A DNA stretch of 64,000 nt. It comes from Takakia lepidozioides. Its lineage: Eukaryota; Streptophyta; Takakiopsida; Takakiales; Takakiaceae. The stretch covers positions 1,054,001 to 1,118,000 of the forward strand of contig CM060733.1 of the NCBI GenBank assembly GCA_030704615.1, in the 5' to 3' direction. This document shows positions 32,124 to 41,745 of this stretch, in pieces (positions within the stretch are counted from its first letter, which is position 1; the number at the start of each line of letters is the position of its first letter). The notes under the pieces were generated by a model. The model worked only from the letters and a program-made list of their open reading frames with translations. It made no database searches and had not been told where the DNA came from. The position numbers and the translations under genes are program-made.

Positions 32124-32409
32124 GTTTGTTTGACCGGATCAGTTGGGCTGGCCCTTATTGTTAAGTCCACCTGCCTCCTCACTGTTTGAGTCGCGATGGA
32201 TTCTGTCCGGGTTTGTGTGATTTCCTCCAATTTCCGTTCATGGATCTATACGAGTTTTCTTACCGTCAGTCACATGTAATTTCAAGAAGGTGGGAAATAT
32301 TAAGATACAGATCAGGTATTGCCAAAAAACACAACCAGAACACAACCAGATGCAATACACACAATTTGTTCCATTTATAATGCTTGAAGACACCATAAAT
32401 CTCCAGGTG

Positions 32410-33162
32410 TCATTCGTTACCTACATCCAAATTGACATGCTGGGAGACACTTTGAGAGCGAGTTGGGCTCTGAGTTCGGCCTCTGCCTCCGCTGTTTTTT
32501 CTTGGAGACGGGCTTTTAGTCCTGCCTCTGTCACCACTGTCCATTTTTGCGGGGGACGGGCTCTTAGTCCTCCCTCTGTGTCCGCTATCTTTTGTGGGAC
32601 ACGGGCTCTTTGTCCTCGCTCTCTCTACCCTCTCTTTCGCGGGAGACGGGGACATTGGCGCTGGCTCATCCCCTTCTACAGGTTTGAACCAGTCGTCTGC
32701 ACTCCCAATAAAATTGCCGCACACCTCGATTGAGCTCGCCTCCGCACCCCTTGATGGTGAAGCAGGATTACTCTTAGTTCTCTCGCTTGAACTCGACAAA
32801 TCCCCATCCAGAATCACGACATTGTGGACCGCAACGTCTTGGGTGATGTTCTCAATACCATCCTGTGACTGAGTTCTGAAGTCCTGAATCACATCTAGGT
32901 GTCCAGCCTCCCAACGGTCTGCATTGTCACCATCGTGGCCCTCGTTGTCCCCGTTACCATCGATGCCCTCATCCTCCTCTACGTGTTCAGAATGTCTACC
33001 TCCTTCTTCCAAGTCTTCATCTTCCTCCTCCTCATCCTCATCATCGTCTCCGCCGCCAACCTCTTCAGCAACATTGTCATTCTCAATTTGAAGCTTCTTA
33101 AAATTCGCTTCAACTTTTCCTTTGCAATTTTTTTTTTTGGTTGAGTGGTTGATGTCAAGCAC
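32410..33162 (-). CDS. Acidic (T)KSPSP-repeat region, probable tail of the ParB/methyltransferase-like gene
   Basis: This frame follows directly, in phase, after TGA 33165-33163 of the gene described next. It reads VLDINHSTKKKN, a very acidic run (DDDEDEEEEDEDLEE), EDEGIDGNGDNEGHD, and then repeated units RTKSPCPTKDSGHRG, RTKSPSPAKMDSGDRG, RTKSPSPRKNSGGRG and RTQSP. The repeats carry Ser-Pro/Thr-Pro sites next to basic residues, typical targets of proline-directed kinases. It ends at a stop (32410-32412) that overlaps a possible donor (GTAACG). Either the TGA is a mutation inside one gene or this is a separate 3' exon. Confidence 0.5.
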   Translation of the reverse strand: MLDINHSTKKKNCKGKVEANFKKLQIENDNVAEEVGGGDDDEDEEEEDEDLEEGGRHSEHVEEDEGIDGNGDNEGHDGDNADRWEAGHLDVIQDFRTQSQDGIENITQDVAVHNVVILDGDLSSSSERTKSNPASPSRGAEASSIEVCGNFIGSADDWFKPVEGDEPAPMSPSPAKERVERARTKSPCPTKDSGHRGRTKSPSPAKMDSGDRGRTKSPSPRKNSGGRGRTQSPTRSQSVSQHVNLDVGNE

Positions 33163-36070
33163 TCAAATGTTTCTTGCCTGCAGATAAACCCAGTCAGTAA
33201 AACAGAGGACGTGTTGGATCAAAAATGTAAAATTCATATATAAAATACAAAAAGGTTTTACACTTACATGAAGGGCGTACGTCAACATCACGCTTCCGAA
33301 GATGTTGACAGCGGACATCCCGTCTCGACAAAACAGGGAGGCCAAATAGTCGTATGTGTCGGCTCGTAGCTCATGATTATAAGTCATGCACTCTTCTTCA
33401 AAAGCTGATGGCTTCTCAGAGGGCCCTTCCAGAATCGGCTGTATTGGCTCGATTAACAGTACGGTGGAGTTGTGCTCGTCCGGATTCTGCATCTCCTCAG
33501 GTGTCGCTGGAAAAACATAGTCCAGGCACAGTACAATCCGAGAGAAAGTCTTCGTGCTGTTTTTGTAAATATTTTCATACTCTCCTGGAACATAAAATCC
33601 CTGACGGACAAGATACGATGTTCTTCCGGGACCATTTTGGATGTAGGAGACCAGATTGGCCGAGGACGGTTGCGTCAAGAAGAAAACAAAAGCATTCGTG
33701 TTCATTTTCTGAGCCACAAAGGCCTCCAGTATGTTCACATAATCGTTGGACTCAAATACGATAGAGTCGTCTTCAGAAACTGTATTGACGAACACCATCG
33801 CTATGTTGTCAAACCATTTCTTCGGTGCGAGTCGCAGACAGGACTTGGCATCGGCGAATTTTGTTTCTTCACCCATGATAGCGTAATGAGTCTTGAAACT
33901 CGCTGAAATAATCACCATGGCATCCTCTCTATCCTCATAAGCTTTCTGGATGGAGGAGACGTACTTAACAAAAGCGGCCGTGAGTGGTTTTGTCTCCATG
34001 TTCATCTTGATCTTGCTTTGGATGTAATCCGTCCCCAGTTTGTCTTTAAATGTTGAGAACTCTGCCTTATTGAAGTGGTACTTTCTCTTCACTTCACGCC
34101 ACTCGTCCTTAGTGTACGGTTCCGTGCACTGTTTGCTCCTCCGAGGCCACCCCAACACTTCCATCACATCGTCGACAATAAACCGGCGCATTTTCATGTC
34201 GTCTATGTACTTGTTCATGCCTTGAATTGATTTGTCTTGACCTTTGTAATCTCGAATGGTCAATTTCAGGTCCAGGATTTTCTGTGCAACTTTTATCAGC
34301 TGCCATCTGTTCAACCCTTGCAGCTTTGCGATAGCAGATTTCGTGAGCTGTTGTTGTTCACCCTTGTACTGTATCCCAAGCGGGTCGAGTAGCTTTCCCT
34401 ACTCCCAATTTTTGAAAATATCTTCCCAGATCTTCCAAAAGTCGTCGTCGCAAAATACCAGGACCATTGCCTCCTTAATGCTATCCATTTCTAGTATCAA
34501 ATGACAGGCAAACATGAACTCCTGCACATTCATTCAGGGATAAATTAGTTGTCACTCCGACAACAGAAGTATTCTTTAGCATAAAATGAATGTGAATATT
34601 AGATTTTGATTCCATAAATGCATACCTTCCATTGTTTCGTCTCGGACTTTGTGGTGTGATCGTTGTATTTCTTTGGCTTCCCCCTCAGGTTGAATAACAT
34701 TCGCGCATGTGCAACTTTCTCCGACATTGTTGTATCAAACTTTTGCGCCTTATTGGGATCGTTGAGGAGCTTTGACAACTTCAGGAGCCTTTGTTCATCG
34801 GTAGACCATACAATCTTCGCAGGCCACTCCCGGTAGTACTCCAGTTCGCTGTCGGCAAGATCCTCAAGAAGTTCCTGCTATAGTTAATGTAAAATGGATG
34901 AGAGAGTTGAAAGTGTGGGGACATATCCAATTTTGTAGTTCAACACCAACCTCCACTGCCCAGTGGAGGTTCATTAAAAGAGAGGTCTGGGAGGAAATGA
35001 AGTCCATTACCTTTGCTGCCACGATGGTGTGTTGTCCACCAATTACGAAGAACCTTGATACGTCCATCTCCTTCCATTGCTTCGGTCGCGATGAAGCAAT
35101 CTTCTCGGGATTGGAAGGGTTGATTGGCGCAAGATACACCGGATGTTTGGAGTCGAACAAATGAAGTTGGAAGAGTCGCGCTTTCACTTCGTCCTTATGC
35201 TTGATATTTAACGGCCTGTAAACCATGCTCCTTGGAGCTAGTTCCATCATGGAAACCTTCACAAAGAAGGTAATCTCGAATCCGAATGGAAATACATCAT
35301 TGTATTCCTTCGTAATCCTCTCCTCCATCTTCTCGCATTTTTCCTTGTCAAAAATCTCCCCAACTTTAGGTCTCTTGTTATCTGACATCAATGTTGGACC
35401 CCGATCCTCCTTCTGTTTCTTCTTTCCTACGGAAGTCCCGGCCTCATTGTCATCATTGCCGGCTGTCGATGACTTGCGTTTTCCCTTCTTCAGCTTTGAT
35501 GCTTCCTGTAGTGCTCGCTTCTTGCGAATGTCGTTCCCCATTGCGTAGAGAAGATCCAGAAAAATACTCCAGGCCCTCGACAAACCTACGTCTGTAAATA
35601 CAGAGCCCTTGTCTGGAAATCTAAAACCCAGTGCAACGCATTCACTCATCAATGACTTGTTCAGACGACCCACCTCCACTTTGAAACCAAACATCCTGGG
35701 GGTTCTCGCATCCTCATGCAGGAACAAAACCAACATCGGGTTTTCCTCTTCAGATTCAAGCTCTATATCGAGAGCTTCTGCGTATTTCAAGTCTGTTATT
35801 ACTCCAAGACTTCTATGATGAAAAGACAGTTTGTGATCAGGAGGTGTACTGATAGGCACGATGCCCCAATTTGTCACCTCTGGATTAAGCTAAAAAATAG
35901 CGGTATGCTCAGTTTTGAAATGTGAGGACTTCCGGGATACGAAATGCGCCACAAATATCTCCAATCAATCCCGGGACGCAATCTGGTGGTGTAGGATGTC
36001 TTCTGTTACAACCAAACACAAATTCATTATATAATCAAATAACAGGATCTCTCTTACTAGCATCCATCAT
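33163..36070 (-). pseudogene. ParB-like plus DNA-methyltransferase-like protein
   Basis: The first ATG (36070) lies 12 nt after a cluster palindrome; a short exon and intron are likely. Exon PTPPDCVPGLIGDICGAFR (about 36010-35930) is followed, after an intron ending TTTTTTAG (about 35892), by 35891-35013: LNPEVTNWGIVPISTPPD, a Lys-rich region, FFVKVSMMELAPRSMVYRP, HPVYLAPINPS and RFFVIGGQHTIVAAK. GGQH followed by AA resembles the ParB/DGQHR nuclease-like motif. An intron (35012-34885) contains palindrome copy 6. Next exons: LLEDLADSELEYYREWPAK, then FMFACHLILEMDSIKEAM, in-frame TAG 34401-34399, then LNRWQLIKVAQKILDL up to GMSAVNIFGSVMLTYALH, an intron (33267-33182) and ARNI-TGA. GMSAVNIFGS ... 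RNI-VLDIN aligns with motif I (D-x-F-x-G-S and E/D-x-D) of N4/N6 DNA methylases. No DPPY-type motif is visible. Two in-frame stops suggest decay. Confidence 0.5.
34948..34971. promoter_or_regulatory. Palindrome copy 6
   Basis: AACCTCCACTG, CC, CAGTGGAGGTT: perfect 11-bp arms. It lies in an intron of the ParB-like gene (35012-34885). Confidence 0.9.
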
Positions 36071-36082
36071 TCCAGAAATGAG

Positions 36083-36106
36083 AACCTCCACTGGACAGTG
36101 GAGGTT
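36083..36106. promoter_or_regulatory. Palindrome copy 7
   Basis: AACCTCCACTG, GA, CAGTGGAGGTT: perfect arms. On the minus strand it ends 12 nt before the ATG of the ParB-like gene. A TATAAACC overlaps its 5' side. Confidence 0.9.
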
Positions 36107-36324
36107 TATATGTACGAGTCTTTCTACATGAAATGGGAAATTCTCCATATTTTACAGATGTTGAAGAAAAAAACTTTCATGAAAATGAGGCTCAAGAGCC
36201 ATTGAGTACATCATCCTGAAACAGGACTAATCTACAATAGAAATCTTCGAACCTAATTCGTCCAAAATTTACTAAGGAACTTCTCGCACTATATTCAGAC
36301 GATTCTAGATTATATACCCAAGAA

Positions 36325-36978
36325 CTACAGAATGCTCATTCTTATCTCTCTGAGTGTATCAGGCGAATAGTCTGGAGGGGTATATTTTGGGGATCCGGTG
36401 ATACTATCAGGAGACGCAGGGGAGTATCCTGGAGATCCGGAGACGTCCAGTAGTTCCAGGACTCCCCCGCTCGTTTCAGTGTCCAAGAGGAAGTTTGGAG
36501 GATAATATCCTTCAGATCCTGATGTGGATTCAGGAGATGCTGGTGAGTAACCCGGAGATGCTGGATATCCAAAAACGGTCACTCGTATCGCCGCCAATGT
36601 GTCTGGGGAATATTTTGAAGGGGTGTATGTTGGATAATCTTGGGAGTAGGCAGGAGATCCGTTGATATCATTGTTTACATGAACGCTTTTTCTTATTTCC
36701 GCCAGGGTATCCTTACAGATGACTTCAGGTGTATTGTTTGGAGATTCGGATGCGTCCCGCGGGGATTCTACAGTCACATTTTCGTCATTGACAGACACTT
36801 TGTTCGGCTCCGTAGACCCCCAACTGGATTTTTCATCTGGTTCCGAAACACCATGTTTTTGATCTGGACAGTCCGCTTCCATCACGTCTACCGAACACCG
36901 TCTCTTGCTCCAATTTAATCTGGCTGTCTTGTACTCATCGTCAGACACCGGTTCCCCACCCTCGTTCCTCTTTCTCAT
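36325..36978 (-). CDS. Protein with RNA polymerase II CTD-like YSPASP repeats
   Basis: An intact ORF of 217 codons from ATG 36978. The N-terminal half is basic, then acidic. From residue 88 it has three related units: CKDTLAEIRKSV (88-99), SKYSPDTLAAIRVTV (121-135) and DYSPDTLREIRMSI (203-216). Between them lie two copies of SPGYSPASP (141-149 and 182-190) followed by ES/DS and a Gly-Ser. The element Y-S-P-x-S-P is the core of the RNA polymerase II heptad YSPTSPS. The neighbours downstream on the same strand include two FCP1-like proteins, the family that acts on that heptad. A palindrome lies 53 nt upstream (37032-37055). No catalytic domain is seen. It could be a substrate, scaffold or decoy; low-complexity coincidence is possible. 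Confidence 0.65.
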   Translation of the reverse strand: MRKRNEGGEPVSDDEYKTARLNWSKRRCSVDVMEADCPDQKHGVSEPDEKSSWGSTEPNKVSVNDENVTVESPRDASESPNNTPEVICKDTLAEIRKSVHVNNDINGSPAYSQDYPTYTPSKYSPDTLAAIRVTVFGYPASPGYSPASPESTSGSEGYYPPNFLLDTETSGGVLELLDVSGSPGYSPASPDSITGSPKYTPPDYSPDTLREIRMSIL

Positions 36979-37031
36979 TCTGACATAAAAACTAATCAGA
37001 GTGTGTAACTGGCTGACCCAAAGAAATATCG

Positions 37032-37055
37032 AACCTCCACTGGGTAGTGGAGGTT
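37032..37055. promoter_or_regulatory. Palindrome copy 8
   Basis: AACCTCCACTG, GG, TAGTGGAGGTT (one arm mismatch). It lies 53 nt upstream of the YSPASP ORF on the minus strand. Confidence 0.85.
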
Positions 37056-37233
37056 CCCAATTATCGTATCCCAGTCTCGTTGGAAAGTATGTGTCACACT
37101 TACAATGTTACACATATGATCCCATCACTCGTTCCCACATCGTCTCAAACTGATTTCAATTTTACCGTAATTATCCGATTTCGTCCTTACTTTTAAAAAA
37201 TGCCTTTCAGCTTCCGCATACAGAATTCACGCG

Positions 37234-37257
37234 AACCTCCACTGGGCAGTGGAGGTT
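37234..37257. promoter_or_regulatory. Palindrome copy 9
   Basis: AACCTCCACTG, GG, CAGTGGAGGTT: perfect arms. On the minus strand an ATG follows after 14 nt but opens only 8 codons. Confidence 0.85.
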
Positions 37258-38392
37258 CCAGTATCTGGTTGCTCATGTGCATGACATGGGTCTACGAATA
37301 CTCTACTCTGGCCTGCACGAAGCCTACTGTTAGCATATGTCTACTGTAGAATACAAGTAGACTACGCTATCGTGGTTTTTCAGAATTGCCGAATTCGACA
37401 TAATTGGATAAGAAATGAAAATTTCCATTCAAAATCGAATTTGAATGGGAAGAAATGCATCAATTAACGCTGGATTTGGGGATCAAGAAAACGGTTGAGA
37501 AATAAACATCCGAGCATTTCCGAAACCACTGTCCTCAATAAACCACCACAATGAACAAAACAAGCAATACAACCAGCACGGTAATCTCTCGCCACCCTAA
37601 ACCATTACCCTAATCGACCAGAACAAGCACACACAAACCCACCACACAAAATCACCCTACAAACCATCGGTGAATTGAAAAACAACAGTGAAGCAATGAC
37701 GCAGGAATGCACTGAAGCACAGAATGGAGCAGGAGTGAAATGAATTGACAGAGAATGAAACAGCATTGAAGCAAACAACGAAGCAAACAATGAAACAGAA
37801 ACCTAATGTGCACTAAAGCACGGACTGAAGCACTGAAGACAGTGCAGTGCAGCAGAGAATGAGGCAGGATCGAAACGAATTGAATCTTGAACATGCCACA
37901 TGAATCGAGAGCGGGCCAACACAAAACTGAGAACATGCCAACACATGAATTCAGAACAGGCCAACACAAAACGTGAAACAGAAGACGAAAAGAGGGAGTT
38001 TTTAATGTTGTATCTGCTTGTGCCGGCCATTTTGGTGCCCCTGCAACCACAGTCATTTGTTTGATACTCTCTTCCGCACCTCCGCCCGCAGGTAATTGCA
38101 CTCTGCTCTCGCCTCTACACTCGTCAATCTCCACTCGCCATTGTCCGGTCTCTCCTCCCCGCTCTTCAAATTTTGCCTATTTCACTCTCTCACCTTTCAC
38201 CCTCTCCTCTCTCTGCACTCGGCCAAGTCTGCTCTTTCTCTCCACGCTCCAGTGTCCAGTCGCTGCAAAACGAGCTCCAAAACTCTTATCTAATTCAAAA
38301 CTGTCGAAAAAGTTATACTTAAAGTTTCTCCTTTCGGTGGCAAGACTTTCTTTCCTTTAGTTAATCTTCAATCCAGTAATAGGATTTTACTG
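37258..38392. other. Intergenic region between divergent genes
   Basis: Separates the minus-strand YSPASP gene from the plus-strand gene at 38426. It contains CACAAAACNNGAACATG-like and GAAGCANNGAA-like imperfect short repeats (37680-37980) and a C/T-rich tract (38095-38250), the latter plausible as the leader or polypyrimidine tract of the plus-strand gene. No coding region supported. Confidence 0.4.
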
Positions 38393-38416
38393 GACCTCCA
38401 CTGCCCAGTGGAGGTT
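38393..38416. promoter_or_regulatory. Palindrome copy 10
   Basis: GACCTCCACTG, CC, CAGTGGAGGTT. On the plus strand it ends 9 nt before ATG 38426. Confidence 0.85.
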
Positions 38417-38425
38417 ACTAACTTC

Positions 38426-39697
38426 ATGGGGTTCCAAGTAGGCCAAAGGGTGTTTCTGTCGCTTCCTGGATCTCCTTCAGTTGTTGCCTTAGGAGATTGC
38501 CTGAATGTTTCTGGGGATGGAACTTGCCACGGACACCACTTGTGTTCGTCCACCATTTCAGTTACCCTGATCTTTTGTGATGACGCATTCGGCTCCTGTC
38601 CTCTGCCTTATCGACACATGGATGCTGACACATTGAAGGAGGCGATTGGGACTCCAGTTGTGTGGGACGTGTCCTGTGTTCGCACGCATGAAACTGTGGA
38701 TTCATCATCCCCGAGAAACCCAAGATGTTATTCCATCACAGATTGTACTGATTATCAAGGACAAAGCACTGAAAGCAATGATATTCCGTCCAACGGTGAG
38801 ACTGGGGGGGATCTGCCTGCAGGTCTGGGGAGAGAATGTTGAAACTTGCAGTGTCTTCTTCTTGGGGAGGACGGAAATGCCCTGTTCGAAGGCCGAATTC
38901 AAGCATGCATTCCTAACGAGATCATTCTGAATGACAAACTCAGAGAGGACGATGTTGGGGTTCTGGTCACCAGAACAATCTCTGGAGAGTCCGGGTCACT
39001 GATGTCGATTGTGAAATGGCCGTTAACAAAAACAAGACTTCTTGAAAATGGCCGGATACTCTCCGTTGATTTCGAAAATTTCCTACGATCATGTAGTGAC
39101 ATGGAGAATGACGACCATGGTACAGGCGTATTGAAAGCAGCATACAGGCATTTTACTAGGAAGAAAAATCCATCCAATATGGAGGACTAAAAAAAGTGCA
39201 AGAAAAATCTTACTTTGGATGAAGTGAGGTCGGTGAGCGGCAAACCTTGTTGCAAGCTTCAGTGCTGCCAGTATTTTGATTGGAGAAAAACCTTGGCAAT
39301 TCGTACTGCATTTTGGGGTTCGTCATTCGATGAGAGGAGAGAACTTGGATTGAATGTTTCAAAACGACTTCACATTATGGATGGGTCATCGCGCAGGTCG
39401 TATGTTACGATAGAAGGTGTTGATGTTTGTGAGAAAGCATGGTGGATAATACACGGAATTGGAAGGTCAACGTACATGGAGTACAAAAAGCTCAGTAAAG
39501 AGGGCTGTTTGTCATCTTTCCACGAAAATCGTGGCGTCAAGCGGCCACGACCATGGACACTCCAGGCAGAGGGGAACATTATGTCCATTATCAATGCCAA
39601 TACTGACCTTATGCCTCACAAAACACGTTGCATTGGAGAGGGACGTCGGGATACTTTGAGAATTTTGCCACCCGAAATGAACTGGAAGAGAATTTGA
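38426..39697 (+). pseudogene. Transposase-like gene (Cys-rich N-terminal region), broken
   Basis: ATG 38426 lies 9 nt after a palindrome. Frame 1 runs MGFQVGQRVFLSLPGSPS to DVSCVRTHETVDSSS. Then frame 2 seems to take over (QDVIPSQIVLIIKDKALK, CLQVWGENVE), and frame 1 returns at about 38858 (LLLGEDGNALFEGRIQA, VLVTRTISGESGS, up to stop 39188). This suggests two compensating indels. A further exon-like ORF, 39215-39697, reads SGKPCCKLQCCQYFDWRKT, AFWGSSFDERRELGLNVS, YVTIEGVDVCEKAWWIIHG, IGRSTYMEYKKLSKEG and RPWTLQAEGNIMSIINANTD. The pattern C-x(n)-C, R-x2-FW, then VC-x2-A-x4-HGIG resembles the N-terminal part of a widespread uncharacterised eukaryotic DDE-transposase-related family (from memory). 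It ends at TGA 39695-39697, after which the frame stays open briefly. Confidence 0.45.
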
Positions 39698-39810
39698 GAG
39701 GAGTCCAACGAGGTGATTTTTATTCGTTGTCCCCTTTCGTTTTTCAAAATACTGTGGATGATTTTATTCTTTTTGATGCCATCATGATTTCTTGTTATTC
39801 CACTTTGTAG

Positions 39811-39834
39811 AACCTCCACTGCCCAGTGGACGTT
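39811..39834. promoter_or_regulatory. Palindrome copy 11
   Basis: AACCTCCACTG, CC, CAGTGGACGTT (one mismatch). It lies 114 nt after the stop of the plus-strand gene. A degenerate copy (GAACATTTCC then TAACGTGGAGGTTC) follows at 39922-39945. Confidence 0.8.
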
Positions 39835-40301
39835 GACATTGTTGGGGAGTTGGGGTGCAGACAAACAGACTGCTCGGTTTGAAAGGAGTCTCGCAACCAG
39901 CTATAAGCCGTATACAGAATCGAACATTTCCTAACGTGGAGGTTCGGAAAACAGGAAGCACCTTTGCTAAGTGCACAGAATGCGAGATGTTCAAGGACTT
40001 GATCAAGAAGTCGATTAAGAGGAGTTCCGAATAAGTCGCACATAAGCGGGCGCTTGATTTGCACTTGAGGCATCAAGAGTCATGCAGAAGGCTGTACCAT
40101 AGCTCCTGGTTATCATTCCTGACGTGACGTGGCGCTGACACGTCGGCCGTCACGTCATGTCGAATCCGGACGTTTATCTACGTAATTTTTTTTTTACGTT
40201 TGACTTTTACGATTTACTTCTATCCTTTGTAATGACATGGCAGTCACGGTGTAAAACAGACGTGGCCAATTATTAATATTTATTAATTCTTTTTAAAAAA
40301 T

Positions 40302-40815
40302 GAGTCCGCCTATATTGGCGGTCGCATATAATTTATTATTTTTAATAAAATCGACCGCCCATATTGGCGGTCGCTTATAATTTAATATTTTGTTAAATTA
40401 AGCGACCGCCAGTATTGGCGGTCGCCGGTAATTTATTTATTTTTAAATGAAGCGACCGCCCATATTGGCGGTCGCCCGTAATTTAAAAAAAAAAAATGAA
40501 ACGACCGCCGAAATTGGCGGTCGCCCGTAATTTATTTATTTTTAAATGAAGCGACCGCCCATATTGGCGGTCGCCCGTAATTTATTTATTTATAAATGAA
40601 GCGACCGCCCAAATTGGCAGTCGCCCATAATTTATTTATTTTTATATGAAGCGACCGCCCATATTTGCGGTCGCCCATAATTTATTTATTTATAAATGAA
40701 GCGACCGCCCATATTGGCGGTCGCCCGTAATTTATTTATTTATAAATGAAGCGACCGCCCATATTGGCGGTCGCTTGTATTTTATTACATTTTAAAATAA
40801 GCGGTCGCGTGTTTT
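40302..40815. repeat. 50-bp tandem array with GCGACCGCC palindromes
   Basis: About ten units start near 40302, 40352, 40402, 40452, 40501, 40551, 40601, 40651, 40701 and 40751, so the period is 50 bp. Each unit has GCGACCGCCCATATTGGCGG plus TCGC (9-bp arms, 5-6-nt loop) followed by A/T-rich TAATTTATTTATTTTTAAATG. The G/C palindrome is strongly conserved, with a few arm changes (for example near 40611 and 40661). It is related to the units at 1-96. Confidence 0.95.
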
Positions 40816-41123
40816 TTTTCTCTCTTAGAAATCCAGGGACCCGCCGTGTGGCGTTTTGTTTTTTATGTGGTCCTTTCGGACTTCATTGCTTGGCACTGCC
40901 AACGGGAGGTGCAAAGGTGATTATTTGGGGAGGGAGGTTTTGTCGGTTTTCTATTGGTTAGTTCCACACACTTGTTCACGGTACAATCATCGTATTACCA
41001 TTTTGCCGTTTCCGGATCTCCGGCGGCCTGTTTTTTTGCAAAAAACTACGAAGACACCATCCACACGCGTTCATTGCCATTTTTCTAAGGTTTTGGACCC
41101 TGTAGTGGGCAAATGTTTATACA

Positions 41124-41745
41124 ATGTCGGGGGTTGTGAATTCAAGTTCTGGGGCGGGATCGTCTGGGGGGGCGGAGGAAGAGAAAACATGCCCACGAGC
41201 GGGATCGTCAAGTCAACAAGCCAGACTACCCGGGACCGGATGTCTTGGATAGGGTGAAAGAAGTGGTAGCGGATTATTTCAAATGTAGGGACATAATGAG
41301 GCTGGAGAGTGCTTATGTTAGGCATGGATGGGAGGGGTTTCAGATTTTCCAGCAAAATATGGAGAAGAAAATGACAAACGCTTTGGCAGGGGCTAAGTGG
41401 ACGGCGAACAGGGACAAGCCGAAGTTCAATCGGTGGATCCAAAGCAGGGCGAAAGATGCTACGTGGAATTTGAGGCAGCTAATGAAGACATGGAGGGGTA
41501 GAACAACCGAGGGTCGAGTGCCCTCCGCCGAAGCCGAGTTAATGCGGCGTGTTGAGTATTGGGCTTGCTCGACAAGTCAGAATTCACATCGCCGGACTAG
41601 GGTTGTCCCTTGGAAGGTGGGGTCATCGGGTGGGGGAGGCACAACTGGTCTTTATTACCTGAACTCTAGTGCGAAGGTGGTAGAGATTGGCCCTTACAAA
41701 GAAGGAGGGTATACTAAGGTCCGTCACTGTAGGATTGAATTGTGA
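41124..41745 (+). CDS. Unrecognised ORF, possibly frameshifted
   Basis: ATG 41124 opens a Ser/Gly-rich start (MSGVVNSSSGAGSSGG). After a frame change near 41180-41215 the frame continues NKPDYPGPDVLDRVKEVVA, then YFKCRDIMRLESAYVRHGW, FQIFQQNMEKKMTNALAG, KFNRWIQSRAKDATWNLRQL, LMRRVEYWACSTSQNSHR and TGLYYLNSSAKVVEIG, to the stop at 41743-41745. It is rich in Arg, Lys and Trp and looks like a genuine globular basic protein. It follows the 50-bp palindromic array by 309 bp, as the broken RING-type gene follows the array at the window start by about 357 bp, so both may be genes of repeat-bearing mobile elements. Family unknown. Confidence 0.45.

Noticed and set aside
32594-33144. Plus-strand hydrophobic ORFs (for example 32899-33144)
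   Set aside because: Antisense to the acidic and (T)KSPSP-repeat reading; hydrophobicity is the mirror of Asp/Glu codons.
27555-39834. CRISPR-like repeat of the 24-bp palindrome
   Set aside because: Copies are hundreds to thousands of bp apart with genes between them.
27555-39945. Endogenous giant-virus insertion
   Set aside because: Palindromes, methylase-like and phosphatase-like genes invite the idea, but the genes have spliceosomal introns and no capsid, polymerase or packaging hallmark gene is seen.
40302-40815. CRISPR array
   Set aside because: The spacers are not unique: the whole 50-bp unit repeats, and the host is eukaryotic. It is a tandem satellite.
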